A stretch of 64,000 nucleotides of DNA from Ichthyophonus hoferi (Eukaryota > Opisthokonta > Ichthyosporea > Ichthyophonida > Ichthyophonidae), in assembly GCA_002751075.1 (NCBI GenBank), contig NAOQ01000102.1, forward strand, positions 62,881 to 126,880, written 5' to 3'. This document shows positions 1-13,845 of the stretch, piece after piece (positions within the stretch are counted from its first letter, which is position 1; each line of letters starts with the position of its first letter). Under the pieces are notes generated by a model. That model did no database searches. It saw only the letters and a program-made list of their open reading frames with translations, and had not been told where the DNA came from. Position numbers and translations under genes: made by a program.

Positions 1-1478
1 ATCATGACTTTTTTTTTTTAAAAAAAAAAAAAAAAAAACCTGCTGCTCTTCATGGGTTCTATCGCCATTCCTGTTAACTTTTGTTCGCATGTCATTATTT
101 CCTCGAATATTAAACAACCTTGACAAATACTCACTTAAAATTATCCGTATTATATATAGTATAGTTTGTACTTCATTACTACGTATATTACATTAAAATT
201 TTATTATCCATATTGTAATATACTCCGGTTGTATTATTATCGGTGTATTGTATTACAAATTGTATTTCATTGTTATGGCATTATACTCGATTTTATTATC
301 ATCTATATTTGTGCTTGTCAAGTATTTCTTATATATGGCTAGGGGACTATTTACATTTCCTAATGTAGTATTATACATTTGCTTTTTGTAGTTTAGCCAA
401 TATTAAACCTTGAGCCCTTGTATGACTAATAAGTATTAGTAGTATTCGTGTTTGATAATGATTACATTAATATTAGTATTAATCAAAACATTATTATTGT
501 TATTTTACTAAATATCTTATATTTAACATAATTTAAAAATATAATAATAAACTTCCTAATCATGATTAATAATATTTATATTTATTAAAAAATTAAAATT
601 AAATTTTTTTTTTGAAATTCCTTATCTCAAATTTTTTTTTTTAATCTCTAAATGGCCCAGTACTATACTCAATTATATTTTCCTATAATAATATATTATA
701 TAATAATTATGTTTTTATAATATAAATTCTATAATATTATATTTATAAAATAATACTCGCACAAAATTATCTTCATATATATATATTGATACTATATTCT
801 ATTGTAGTATCCACATAGCATATAAGGTTAACAATAAGTCGAGCCGATTCGATTTAGTCCATCCAAGTGCAGCAACCCACATTTATGAAAACCAATAACC
901 AACAGGGTGTATCCATTGCAACCAATAATCACACAGAAATATAATCCGATTATGTCGAGCCTGGTTAGAGATTTTTGGGTGCGATTAGGGAGGGAGAGGA
1001 TAGTGGTTGCTATCTATATAGTGTATTTGTTATATTGTAATTGTTATGGTATTTATATGCTAATACTATATCTTATAGCATTAGTAGTAGTAGTATTTAG
1101 GGTAGGCTATTAGAATCATTTTTGTGTCCTTGGGGCACGAGTTATTAAGTTCAAGGTATGATTGAAATTTTGGACGTGTGTGTGTGAATTCAGAAAGGGC
1201 TGAAAAAAAAGAATGAAAGGCGAGGGATTTTTAAACGCAAGCACAAATGTTTATTGTGGAAAAAGTACAGGATTGGACTCGAGAACATGAGAAAGATGCA
1301 AACGTATGGCCAGAGAGGAATGATAAAAGATAAATGCAAAGGACATTGAGTGAAATACAAAAAAAAAAAGTGTGAAAAATGGAGAAAAAATATATATTAG
1401 ACGTGTGCATTGAAAACTACATTGTTGTCACTCATTTTTTAACCTGTCCGCCTTCTATTAATCCTAACCAAGTTTTGT
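1..1478. other. 5' flank of COPA, no coding gene seen
   Basis: I see no convincing coding frame here; the short open frames are A+T-driven and hydrophobic. The stretch starts with a T-run followed by an A-run (about 9-38). Two CCAAT pentamers lie at about 893 and 923. A donor-like AAG/GTATG near 1154 could pair with the acceptor at 1549-1550 to give a 5' UTR intron. The COPA promoter and any untranslated first exon probably lie in this stretch, but I cannot fix a transcription start. Confidence 0.5.
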
Positions 1479-1550
1479 GGTCTTTTCTCTTTTTTTTTTT
1501 CTTTCCTTTTCTTTTTTTTTTTTTTTTTTTCTTTTTTTCTTTTTTTGCAG
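1479..1550 (+). promoter_or_regulatory. 3' splice site abutting the COPA start codon
   Basis: A stretch of about 70 nearly pure pyrimidines ends in TTGCAG, and the COPA initiator ATG is the very next base (1551). Every other COPA acceptor has a weaker tract, so this is the strongest 3' splice site in the gene although no coding exon lies upstream. It implies either a 5' UTR intron or an acceptor for a trans-spliced leader. Confidence 0.75.
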
Positions 1551-4500
1551 ATGCTGACCAAGTTTGAGACGAAGTCAGCCCGTGTCAAAGGTATTTTGCT
1601 CAACTATTTTTAAAATTTTCCGCTTATAATATAAAATAGTTGAGTTAAAATAAATTTCATGGGAAATGACAGTGCATCAGAAGATCATAATGGCTAGTGT
1701 AAAACCCTTTATTCTCTGTAGTGCCATTGAAACGAGTGGTTTTTTGGGAGGTGGGATCCATATACATAGACAATCTACTACACACAATGGTGTGAAGGGA
1801 ACACATTCAGATGTACATCTACATTCTCTTTAACATTTCTGTTATGTTTTTTATCACTGTATAGATAATCTCACAGACCTTGCACTATATCTTTTATTAC
1901 CTTTGACACATTTTTTTACACAAATATTTATCAATGCCACACCGCCGCACCACGTCGTACTAAATTCTAGTCCAAATATATACTTGATTAAAAAGTAATA
2001 GATGGAAGTAACTGATAGAACCACGTTTTAAAATACTACACAATACTGTTTCGGGTACATATAAATATATTGTGGTGCTGGAATGTTTTTATGAATCAGG
2101 TCTATGATATTATCTTATGATATAATATTGATATATATATATATATATATGTTTGTTTGTATGTATACATGTGCATCTATGTATGCGTATACGAAACAGA
2201 AACGAATAATAAGATTGCTTTAAAATTAGGAGTGTAATCGGTATTTTTGTCCTAGGTATTTCGACACACGGCCGCCTCTAGAATCAACTAACATTTATAT
2301 TATTGTTATATAGGGCTGTCGTTTCACCCCACCAGACCATGGGTGCTGGCTAGTTTACATAGTGGAGTGATCCAATTGTGGGATTATCGTATGGGCACAC
2401 TGATAGATAGATTCGATGAGCATGATGGTAGGCTGAGGGGAGATATGATTGGTTGGCTTGATGGGGCGATATTTTATTATGTTATGGTTTTATATACATG
2501 ATTATTAAGTATGGTTATACCCTATTTTGGTATTTTATTATTTATGTTATACTTTCATGTACATTATTCATTAAGTGTAGTTATACATTATTCTGGCGCT
2601 AAAAACCTATTTTTTGTGCTTTTAAACTATTTTTTTGGAAGATTGATTGGGATATGTTTTCTAGTGCATACAACCACAGATAAATCAATATAAGTAGGTA
2701 TACATATGCATATATTCATTTTCTTCATTCTTATTGATTATCCGATTCTATCATGATTCTTTCTGTGTCCAGCTATCTATTTTCTTCAATATCCTTATCT
2801 TTTCTTGCTATAATCACATCACTTTTTTATCCCAGCTACCCTATTGGCCCAGACTTATAATATTACTTATAAATTGCTAAATATAATTTCCATGTCCTGT
2901 CCATTTGTCCTTCTACCTACCCTTACACCTCTTATACTCTATCTCTGTAGATCTTTCTTCCAAGCGTTAATCTTTGTATATTTTTAAACTTACCGTTCGC
3001 CTTGTTGGTTATCTATTTTTTAAGTTTCATATTTTTCACCTCCTTTTTTATATTTTATATTTTATATGCTATCCCCATCACTTATGAGTCGTATTAGTAT
3101 GGGTCTGGTTTATCTCCTTTTACACACTACCTAACGATCTGGACTCGTGCCTACATATATTGCTAGACATTATATATATAACTACACGTCACCCCTTCTT
3201 TCTATTCCCCGTTACTATTGAGTGAGATAAACCACGCACTAACACCCACACTCTTTTAGGCCCAGTGCGTAGTGTAGATTTCCACCCAACCCAGCCTATG
3301 TTTGTTAGTGCCGGCGACGACTATAAGATCAAAGTATGGAACTACAAGCAGAGAAGATGCCTGTTTACCTTGCTAGGACACTTGGATTATATTCGTACGG
3401 TGTTTTTCCACCAGGTAGGAGGTGTCTGTGTGCTATAAGAATAAAATACGTGTATTGTTGACTAAATTATGTTTACTGTATGTATGAATATATGAATAGC
3501 TTGCTTTTCTGGGTTTATCGATTGTAGAAATAAGACATGTCTGTGGTTTAGGAATTTTATTAGGTTTAAACAAGTTGATTTATTGGGGAGAGACAGAAAA
3601 ACCCATGGTTATAGTTTAATGGATTTCGTAGTATTGATTAAGTTTAAATAAGGAGGTTGCAATAGCCGAGCAGGTTATAAGGAAAGTTCGGTAAAGGGTT
3701 TTGACATAGGAGATAAGAATAGATAATAGTGTGTATGTTTATGTGTAAAATGAGACTGATACGTAGTGCTTGGATGATAGCTATACGTTATATCTAGTTT
3801 TCTCATGAGCTTATATATAGATGTGTGTATGTGCGCATAGACATGTGTAAGTAGGTAGGTAGGTGCATAGAATACAAGAGAAAGACGACGTCTTTGAGAA
3901 AACCCATGAGATGTGTCTTGGGAATATATCTCAAAAACCCGTATATATTTACATATATATCGTGTGTGTACATATCTGAACCCTACATTGCCATTTCAAG
4001 ACCATTTTATATCTATACAGAAATGACCCTATTGTATTACTATAACGATAACTACCTCTATTCTAAATCTATTCTAAACCCATTATACATATATACGTAC
4101 ATCCATACATGCATCCACACTATACAGGAATATCCCTGGATTATCAGTTGCAGTGACGACCAGGCTATCCGCATCTGGAACTGGCAATCCCGTTCATGTA
4201 TCTGTGTACTCACCGGTCATAACCATTACGTTATGAGCGCAGTCTTCCACCCTAAGGAAGACCTTGTCCTCTCTGCCTCACTGGACCAGAGTGTACGCCT
4301 GTGGGATATTTCTGGTACGTTGATTGGCTGCTTATTTGGAGGGAGTGGTAGTGGTAGTTTTGGTTGTGTTCATATGTGTTTGTTATTGCATTATAGATAG
4401 TATTCGAGACTGTTGTAGTAGAAGGACCCTGGGTAAATGTCCATCTACCTATTTGTCTTCTTTTAATAACAAAGAGTCATTGATTTACTGGTGAAGGAAA

Positions 4501-7500
4501 GACATATCGGGTCTAGGGATTCAGTTTGACAGTAACTACATATATATATAATAACCACCACTACTACTAACAATGTTCTCATCTCAACCCATACTCCCCA
4601 TTACTCCCTAACCCTTCCAGGCCTTCGCAAGAAGACCTTCCCTGGAATGGGTGGCCCGGCCCCTATTGAAGATAGAAACAGAGCTGGTCAGCAGCCTGAT
4701 CTGTTTGGACAGGCAGATGCTATTGTCAAGGTAGGTGTGGGTGGTTATAGATCATGCTGGGTTGTAGTTATTATCTTATTGTCTTGTGATTATCATCTCC
4801 AGGAATGATAGTATGGTTTTAAGTAAGCAATGAATCTTGATTTTTATAGGCCTAAAAGAGAGACGGGTAGTGTTGACCAATCATTTGCAAACGGTGCCCT
4901 ATACACCAGTGCTCTCTTGGTATCTGTCATTCTATATAATTTAAATATTCACATGGTATGGCCTGTATTCTTATAGTTAATTATCTAATTATTGATCTCT
5001 ATTGAGGCGTGCTATATATACATATATAGTCTTAACTATACGTACATACTAACATGTATCCCACTTTCATCTATCTATGTATAAATATATTCTTTTGTCG
5101 TTTATTGTTCTGATTTGGACATATATTACGCATTTCATTTGTATCACATATCTATTACTCCATTCTAGAAATATATTAAATCAGGCCATGTAACTCGGCT
5201 GTCCGCCTTACCCAATCACATACTTTTATTATATTATAATATATGATCATGCATTATATGCAACCTATCAAACCAACACACCTAGACTTATTATCACTAT
5301 ATGTCCTGTCTGATATTGCCTCAAATTACATACACACATTATTCCCATATAATATACTGTAGGCTCCGTGCCATTTATTTGTCTATTTTTGCTTATGGAT
5401 AATCACCCTACACCTAGACGTTTATTGGTCTAAATAGATACATAAACGGAATAAAGCATTTGAAACATTAATAGCTTTTCCTGTTCTACAACTGATACAC
5501 TTTTGCTTGTAACAAGGAAGTACAATAGTATTTCCCACATGCGCGTACATACCCATATAAGCACTTCGATTAAAAGATAGTTACATATGCATACACTAAT
5601 AAAAACATGCAACACACGCGCTTACCATTCTCTCCACAATCCCCACCATTCCCCACAGCATGTAATGGAGGGACATGATCGTGGTGTCAACTGGGCCGCC
5701 TTCCACCCTAGTCTCCCTCTTGTGGTGTCTGGTGCTGATGACCGTTATGTTAAGATCTGGCGTTGGAATGGTAAGTGGTGTATAAGAACAGTCGGTATGA
5801 CCAACCCGAATCTTGGCTTATTTTCCTTCCTCTGGCGTCTGGTGTGGTGTGGTGTGGTGTGATAATGCTTGCTTATTCTGTTATATCGTTACATTACCTT
5901 ATGACATATTATATCATGCTATTATAGCGCTGTGACCGACCCAGTCGTGGTAGCGGTGGTGTTAAATGATAATTTGTTGGTAGGCTTTAGAATCCTTTAT
6001 GTATGGGTTTTGAGCCAGACTTGGTGGTTCTGGCTTTGTAACAAATGCACAATGTGTATGTTCTGGTGTTGTATGATATTATAACATAGTGTAAGTGAAG
6101 TAAGATGGAGTGTGATAAAAGTTGTAATTGAGAATTGGTGATAGAAAAGTGGCTTGATATTGGGGACATGCCTGCATTGCCCACAATATTGCCTATCCAA
6201 TCTATACACTATTAGCATAATAGGAATCTTGAAAATTCACTACATGTACGATTATATATATACATTACCGTTAATAAATTACTTAACAGCGTAAACATTA
6301 TGCTTTAAGTTCTACAACATAGAACGAGTTCCCCTATAGGTCAACGACTTAAGAATAAATTTAAAAGATATAAGCAATAAAATCCATGTATCAGAACACA
6401 TCTGAGACCTGTTTGGATACTTTTATTGACGTCAAGATTATATAAGGATAGAGTTACATTATGAATAAACTACGGTTACCACAAATGACTTTTGCCACAT
6501 ACTACAACAATTTGTATGTGAAAAAATATATATATATATGGGTTTATATGTACACACAACTTACAAGCATGTCTTGTAGAGCAACGTGCGTGGGAGGTAG
6601 ATACCCTGAGAGGCCACTTTAACAATGTCGTGTGTGCCACCTTCCATCCTCACGCTGAGATGATTCTCTCCTGCTCCGAGGACAAGTCTATCAGGGTATG
6701 GGATATTGCGAAACGCACTGGTATGCAGACCTTCAGACGGGAAGCTGATAGGTAAGTGGCTGTTATAGTGATCAGTGTCGGTACATATCATGTTATGTAA
6801 GCACTTGTGTTTTTATTGGCTCTGGCGATTTTAACAACAGCAACAACAAATCCAAATAGAACATTAAAATTCAAAAATTAGATGTATACCGTAGGTAGTG
6901 TTGTCTTTGACTATGTAGCACATACTTATCGTTATCCTGTTATCTATGCCATACAACTAGGTCAATGTTTCTCTCTTTATCCTGCTATAAGTGTCTCTGG
7001 CTTAAATCTTATATTATGTTAGGGCTCTTGATGTAACATGGCGACTAGTATCATTATATATACAACGGAACATATATTTGTGTCCTTTAGCAACTCTTCA
7101 GTAGTACCAGTACCCACTGTACAAAGTTACTTAGTCCATTGATCTTACTTCAAGTCACCCTCTTTCATTTCTCTTTGTGCACCAAACCAAACAAACCTTG
7201 CCTTATTCACTCAATGGTGTGTCCTATAGGTTCTGGGTACTCGCTACCCACCCCGAATCAAATTTGTTTGCAGCGGGTCATGATACCGGTATGGTAGTAT
7301 TCAAGCTGAAGAGAGAGAGACCTGCCTTCTCGATGCACCAGACTAAGCTCTTCTATCTCAAGGACAAGTATCTGAGGGTATGGGCCTTTATACATTCCGT
7401 TGTATTGTATCGTATCATATTATCCTATATTGTATTGTAGTATATTATATCATACGGACACATACACATTTATACCCTGACGTGTTTGCCACATACCCCT

Positions 7501-10500
7501 ACATTTTTATATATTATATGCTATTATTAATACGATTCATTTTTTATTTAACATATATGCCTTATGTTATTACATATACGAAATTGGCATTGTTGATAGA
7601 TAGGGGTCTAGCCTGTGGCTCTAGGGTCATTATATATTATGTGATGTGGTAGGGTACTATATGTGACAGTATGTTATACTATATACGCATTTACGTTTTC
7701 CTTCTATCTCATCAGTTATATTAACCACTATCATCTCTAGCCCTCAAATATTATATTAAATTTTTGCCAAGTCTCGTTCTTCTTTGTCTCTCTCATCATT
7801 TTCATTTGCTACTATCTAACAATCTGTATTCTCATTGGTTTTTTCAGATGATTGACTACAGCAACCAAAGAGATGTGCCAATGATGTCTATTAAGCGCCC
7901 TGCCAATGCCACTGGTACCATCGTAGACATGGCCTATAACCCAGCCGAGAGTGCTATCCTCGTCACTACCGTACGTAGTATACATGGAGTTATTACCCAC
8001 CATCCATCTTTTAGCATTATACTGTTAAGAACTATTCATTTCTTATATATGATATCTTATAGTCTTTACTTTACTGCTAATGGGTGCTTATCATTACATG
8101 TTTATGCTTGCATATATCTGTGTATATTTGTCTTAATATATATCCTGTGCTATAATAGTATACACCTTGCAATGTACTAGATGATATCATATCAAATTCT
8201 CACTATGTGGTAACATGATCTGCTAGGCTGCCATTATGTATCTGCCTTTATCATCTACCTATAGCTAACAGTAGGGTGGTACAGACTGGTGAAGGTGGCA
8301 GCTATGAACTGTACACTGTGCCCAAGGAAGGCTCGGCTGAGGCCACAGGGGAGGCCAAGCGTGGGTTAGCTCTCGGGGCTGTGTGGGTGGCTCGTAACCG
8401 CTTCGCCGTACTGGACAAGCTGAACAATGTGAGTCATACCATACCAACAATACTCTGACTAGTATTTAATCAGTATGGTTTTCATTGTTACCATTATCCA
8501 ATCAGTATCACCCACTATCACCCACTATCACCCACTATCACATGCCTCTGGTTAAAGTTTAAAAGACACATTTATCTGGTCAATTATGAATCCGAGATGA
8601 CGTCACTGACCCTACATGACGTCACAGGTCCTGATCAAGGACCTTAAGAATGAGATTACCAAGATGATCCCCTGCCCTCATGTAGGAACCAGTAAGATCT
8701 TCTATGCTGGTACTGGCTCCCTTCTTCTCCGGACAGATGACGTTATCTCCCTCTTTGACCTCCAACAGGTGCGTGTTTAAGCCTTCCTCTATTTACATAT
8801 ATATGTTTGTTTGTATGTATTGTATGTAACGTTAATATATACAAGTAAATGCACTCTTCTACCTCACATGCAGGCCATTGCATGACCCCATGCTACTAGT
8901 TATGATATATTACTTTCAATGTGCACGAATATAATATGCGCAAATATAATTCCTTGGTGAAGGGAACTTAGCCACACCTAGGTGGGGCAGTAACAAAGAC
9001 AGACTAACACGTAACTTGAACTGAGTATAGAAGGGGGTTATGGCCGAGACCAAGGTGACTGATGTTAAGTATGTGGTGTGGTCTGCTGATGGCCAATACG
9101 TTGCCCTACTCTCTAAACACAGTAAGTTTTTCATATTTTTTGGTTGTATTGCTTTATTAGGATGTAATGTGGGGGATGGTTGCTAAGAGTTCAGTTCTCT
9201 AATATAATTTGACTTGTGCACATTTTCTGTGTTTGAAAATATATTTATTATGGTGTGCTTAAACAGTATTAACATACGAGAACATAATATCATTTTTGGA
9301 TTATGTAAATTTATATGCAGATAGGTGTATGGCTGGATAAATATATTTAAATATCTTTTATTGCTTGTTTATTTTAGACATAACTCTGAACATACTATAT
9401 GATTTTTTATTTAAAAGCATTTTAAACAATGTATTTAGAGGTTGTAAGTGGTTCACTGCATTGTCTTATTTTCTCTTTTTATGTATCGACCACCATTCAT
9501 ACTAATAGGCACATGGACATATATAACCAGTAATACCAAGGCAAGATCGGAATATTGAAGCATAGTACACAAAATGATATGTATGTTTATAGATGTATAG
9601 TATGTTCATTGACTTCTATAATATATCTGAAATGATTTAATATATATATATATATATATATCATGTCTTGATATAAGGATGCATTTCTAACACACCAATC
9701 AGCTATCACGATCTGCAATCGCAAGCTTAAGCAACTATGCACTATGTATGAGACTATTAGAGTCAAGAGTGGAACGTGGGATGAGAACAATGTGTTCATT
9801 TACACTACTCTTAACCACATTAAATATGCACTTATCAACGGGTGAGTGGAAGAATATCATGCATTTTTGGCTTGGTTTGTGGTTACAGTACACTTAGCCT
9901 TACTTGGTCAGTTTATGACTATATGTATGTTATTTTTTATTGTTACCTTTTCCATATGATTATTACTATTCTTTCTATTTTATTACTTCCTATTGCAACA
10001 AAAGGAGTATGATGACATCTGTGCTAACAGAGATATTCTCTCTCTTTACACACAGTGACCCGGGCATTATCCGCACCATCGACCTTCCTATCTACATCAC
10101 ATGTATTAAGGGTACTGATGTATATGCTCTTGACCGTGACTGCAAACCCCGCATTCTGCCCATAGACCCCACCGAGTACAAGTTCAAATTGGCCTTGGTG
10201 GAGAGAAAGTACGATGAGGTAAGATAAACGATGGATGGCAGGCCTTCTGTATCCCTCCCTGACTACATGTTGTGTTTATATATATATGTATATTATATTA
10301 TAGCTCTATACGCGTAACCTCTTTATACTTTGTCTTCATATTATTTTATTTTTTATATCAACTCTCGTTTACTATATTTTACTTGCTGTCTCTTTACTTT
10401 CTCGCTCTATTACTCTCTATTGCTTTGTATTTCTTTCTATATTTAGTATCACCTTTTCATACGTACACCAAGATTTTTCTACGCTTGCTATTACATACGC

Positions 10501-13500
10501 ATCGTGCACAGTATATGCGTTGACCAGTTACTAACCCTGAGGCACTCTGGGTAGGTGCTATATATGGTCAATAACGCCAAGCTGATTGGCCAAGCCATTA
10601 TCTCCTACCTACAGAAGAAGGGCTATCCTGAGGTATGATGTCTTACTGTCATATTTGGCTTTTCTTTTTTAGCGGCATTCCCACTGGCTCAGTAATGTGC
10701 ATATGACCGTAACATATTTGGAATGGGATGTAGATGATAGATGTGTGAGGGGAATGTTTGAAAGTAGGATTTATTGGATAGCGGGCATATCATGTGCACC
10801 ACTTCAAAAAAAAATCCTATATATGTATGTATATTGTATATTATTGCTTATGGGGGGTTTTATGTTTGCGTCATGTACGAACGATATCATGTCTTTTGTC
10901 ATTTGAATTGTGTGTTGCTAGAAATTGTATGTTATCTATTATATGTTATATATGATATGCCAATGCACACATCCCTGCTAATTACTATATACACTAATGG
11001 TATTCTCTACCCTCTCATTGGTGTAGGTGGCACTTCACTTCGTTAAAGATCAAAAGACACGGTTCGGGCTAGCCCTGGAATGTGGAAACATTGACGCGGC
11101 CTTGGAGGCAGCTAAGATCATGGACACCAATGATGTGTGGTCTAGCCTGGCAACCATGGCCCTACAACAGGGTAACCACCAGGTGAAGGACACATGTTGC
11201 ACTGTATACATGCTTGCTTACTGTGATAGATTGATACCTTTCATCCACATATATGTATATATATAGTACTATCGACCTAAATCATATTCATGCATCGTGG
11301 GCCAAATCAGGGATGTCAATTAAAGTTGGACCAGGTAGTAATTGGTACCACAAACCTTATAAGAACAATATCATACAATACCATACAGTCACTATCCTGC
11401 CACCTCGGTCCTATGCGAGCATGGCTTCTGGTAGACATATATTTATAGTAGACAATAGATATATAATATATTCATATGCATATGCATATACCACTAAGGC
11501 GAACTACGATCTAGTCATTAGTTGTGAGTGGAAACATACTGGTGGTTGATACATATGAATTTAGGGAAGAGATAATAGTTGATGTCATTAACCTCCAATA
11601 TCATTGCTTGATTGTCATTTAATTTAATGCAGTGACTCCATGCTTCCTGATTGATGGGGTTATGTTGAAAGAAATCAGTGATTGGTTGTGTATTAACTAA
11701 CACATGGGTTTAGGTGGTAGAGATGGCTTATCAGCGCATGAAGAACTTTGAATCCCTTTCCTTCCTCTACCTTATTACTGGCGACACCAACAAGTTGCAA
11801 AAAATGCTAAAGGTAATTAGTGGTTTGTGTTTGTATTTGCCAATCAGTATTACTTATAAGTATATCTACCGACCATACTCCCTGTACCAATATTGACGAA
11901 TCATTAGTCTTTATACACACCAAATACTTGATGTTGTATCTGTATTCAATACGCATTGCATGCCTGTAATAGGCGTGGTCTAGTATATATCTCCGTCACT
12001 AATGCTAATTTAACCTTACAGATTGCAGAGCTTCGCAAAGACATGCACTCTCTTGTACACAACTCTCTCTACACAGGTAGCGTTGAGGATCGCATCAGAG
12101 CTCTGGCCTCTGCTAATCTGGGTATGTACTTGCATAGCTGTTTATGGTTATCTGTGTAGGTGTATGGATGTGTGCATAAATACCTTCGTTGTTCTTGTCT
12201 GCTCCTACCAGATTCTCTTTGTTAACTGTGGGCTTCCTATTTATAGGTGGGTTTTATTAGGCTAGACCATCATTATATAACTTTATAGACCTCTAGGGGA
12301 GCAGAGCTACCCATCAGTGGTCATTTTAGTGCTTTAACGAATTCTAGCCCGAAGCCTGGACCCGTGTATAGTAACTAGGAGATATATATATTTATGCACA
12401 TATAGGCTTACATGCCCATAGGATAGACTGGGTGAAGGAGGGAGAGAACGTGGCAATTAGTGCCACAAAGGGGAGTGTTATGATTGGATAATCGTGTAAA
12501 TTTAGTAGGTTGCTCAATATTTTGCGGCAGTTGATGTGAATAGAGCAGACATTAGTTGGTTACTTTTAAAAAAATGATCTTTACCTACTAGCACAGCCAT
12601 ATATATATATATATGCATATAGTACACACAGTATCATTTCTTCACTCTTCACTCATACCTCTCCAAATGACTATATAGGTGGATAGGTACGGGTTACACG
12701 CTATCCTATTGGGGCCCACTTCACCCCATATTAGATTATAAGTATAGAATCAAATATTGGCTGATACATAGACATATTAAATTAGGAGAGTACAATAGAA
12801 GAGTGGCTAACCCACTCCATCCTATAGGCTCCCTGGCCTACCTAGCGGCCAAGACCCACGGGCTAAAGGATGAGTGTCTACGCCTTCAACAGGCCATGGG
12901 TCTAGAGGACAGCGACCTCCCTCAGAGCAACCCTGATGCCATGTTGTTATTGCCACCTCCCCCTATTTATCCTTGTGGTGGTAAGTGGGTTGAATGCTAT
13001 GTGATATTAAAAGGATTTAGATAGAAGAATTTAGGTACAGTATTCAGTCAATACCTTCTTTATTGACTTCATTTTTTTGTGATGTTTTTTTCCTGTTCCA
13101 TCATAGTCTATATGTACACAGCTATCCTTTCATCGCTAACGATATTATTACGATACCAAGAATCCATATCCTATTATATGTATACTGTCGAACTGTGCTT
13201 TTAATATTTATTATAAGAATAAGCCTTCACGTTGTAGGATTGTGTCAGGATATCGAAACTCCCATTGGCCGCCTGTGTGGTTTTTAATCTCTGCACTTAT
13301 ATTATCTCTTTATTAAACTAATGCAAATTTAGAGCTATAGCTAGTAATTTGAGTTGGGCCGGGTCAAAACCGGTACCACAAGAAACTATGCTTTGACATT
13401 GTTAATATCTATCATATGTGATGGTTCGTGTACGTGGCCTAGCGTTTGTATAGACCGCAGAGATACACTATAAAAGCAAACCAATGAAAATATATCTCTG

Positions 13501-13807
13501 ATCATGGTATATGGTATGATTGGTCTCTTTCCTATACTCTTCTCTGTATGACCCTTTTCTTTCTCCCTCGCTACAGATGCCAACTGGCCACTATTGGCTG
13601 TATCCAAGAACTTGTTTGAAAATGTATTCATATCAAAAGCTCATGTGAAGGACGCCTCACAGGTAACCTAGTCATATATGTCCAGTGTTTTAATATATAG
13701 ATTTGAGACATTGATTTTAGTATTAAAGAGATAGAAGGGATAATCTGTTTATAATGCATATGAGTTTTAGGTCGGTATGCTAGTTTGACACGTACTGCAT
13801 ACAATTA

Positions 13808-13845
<38 letters not shown>

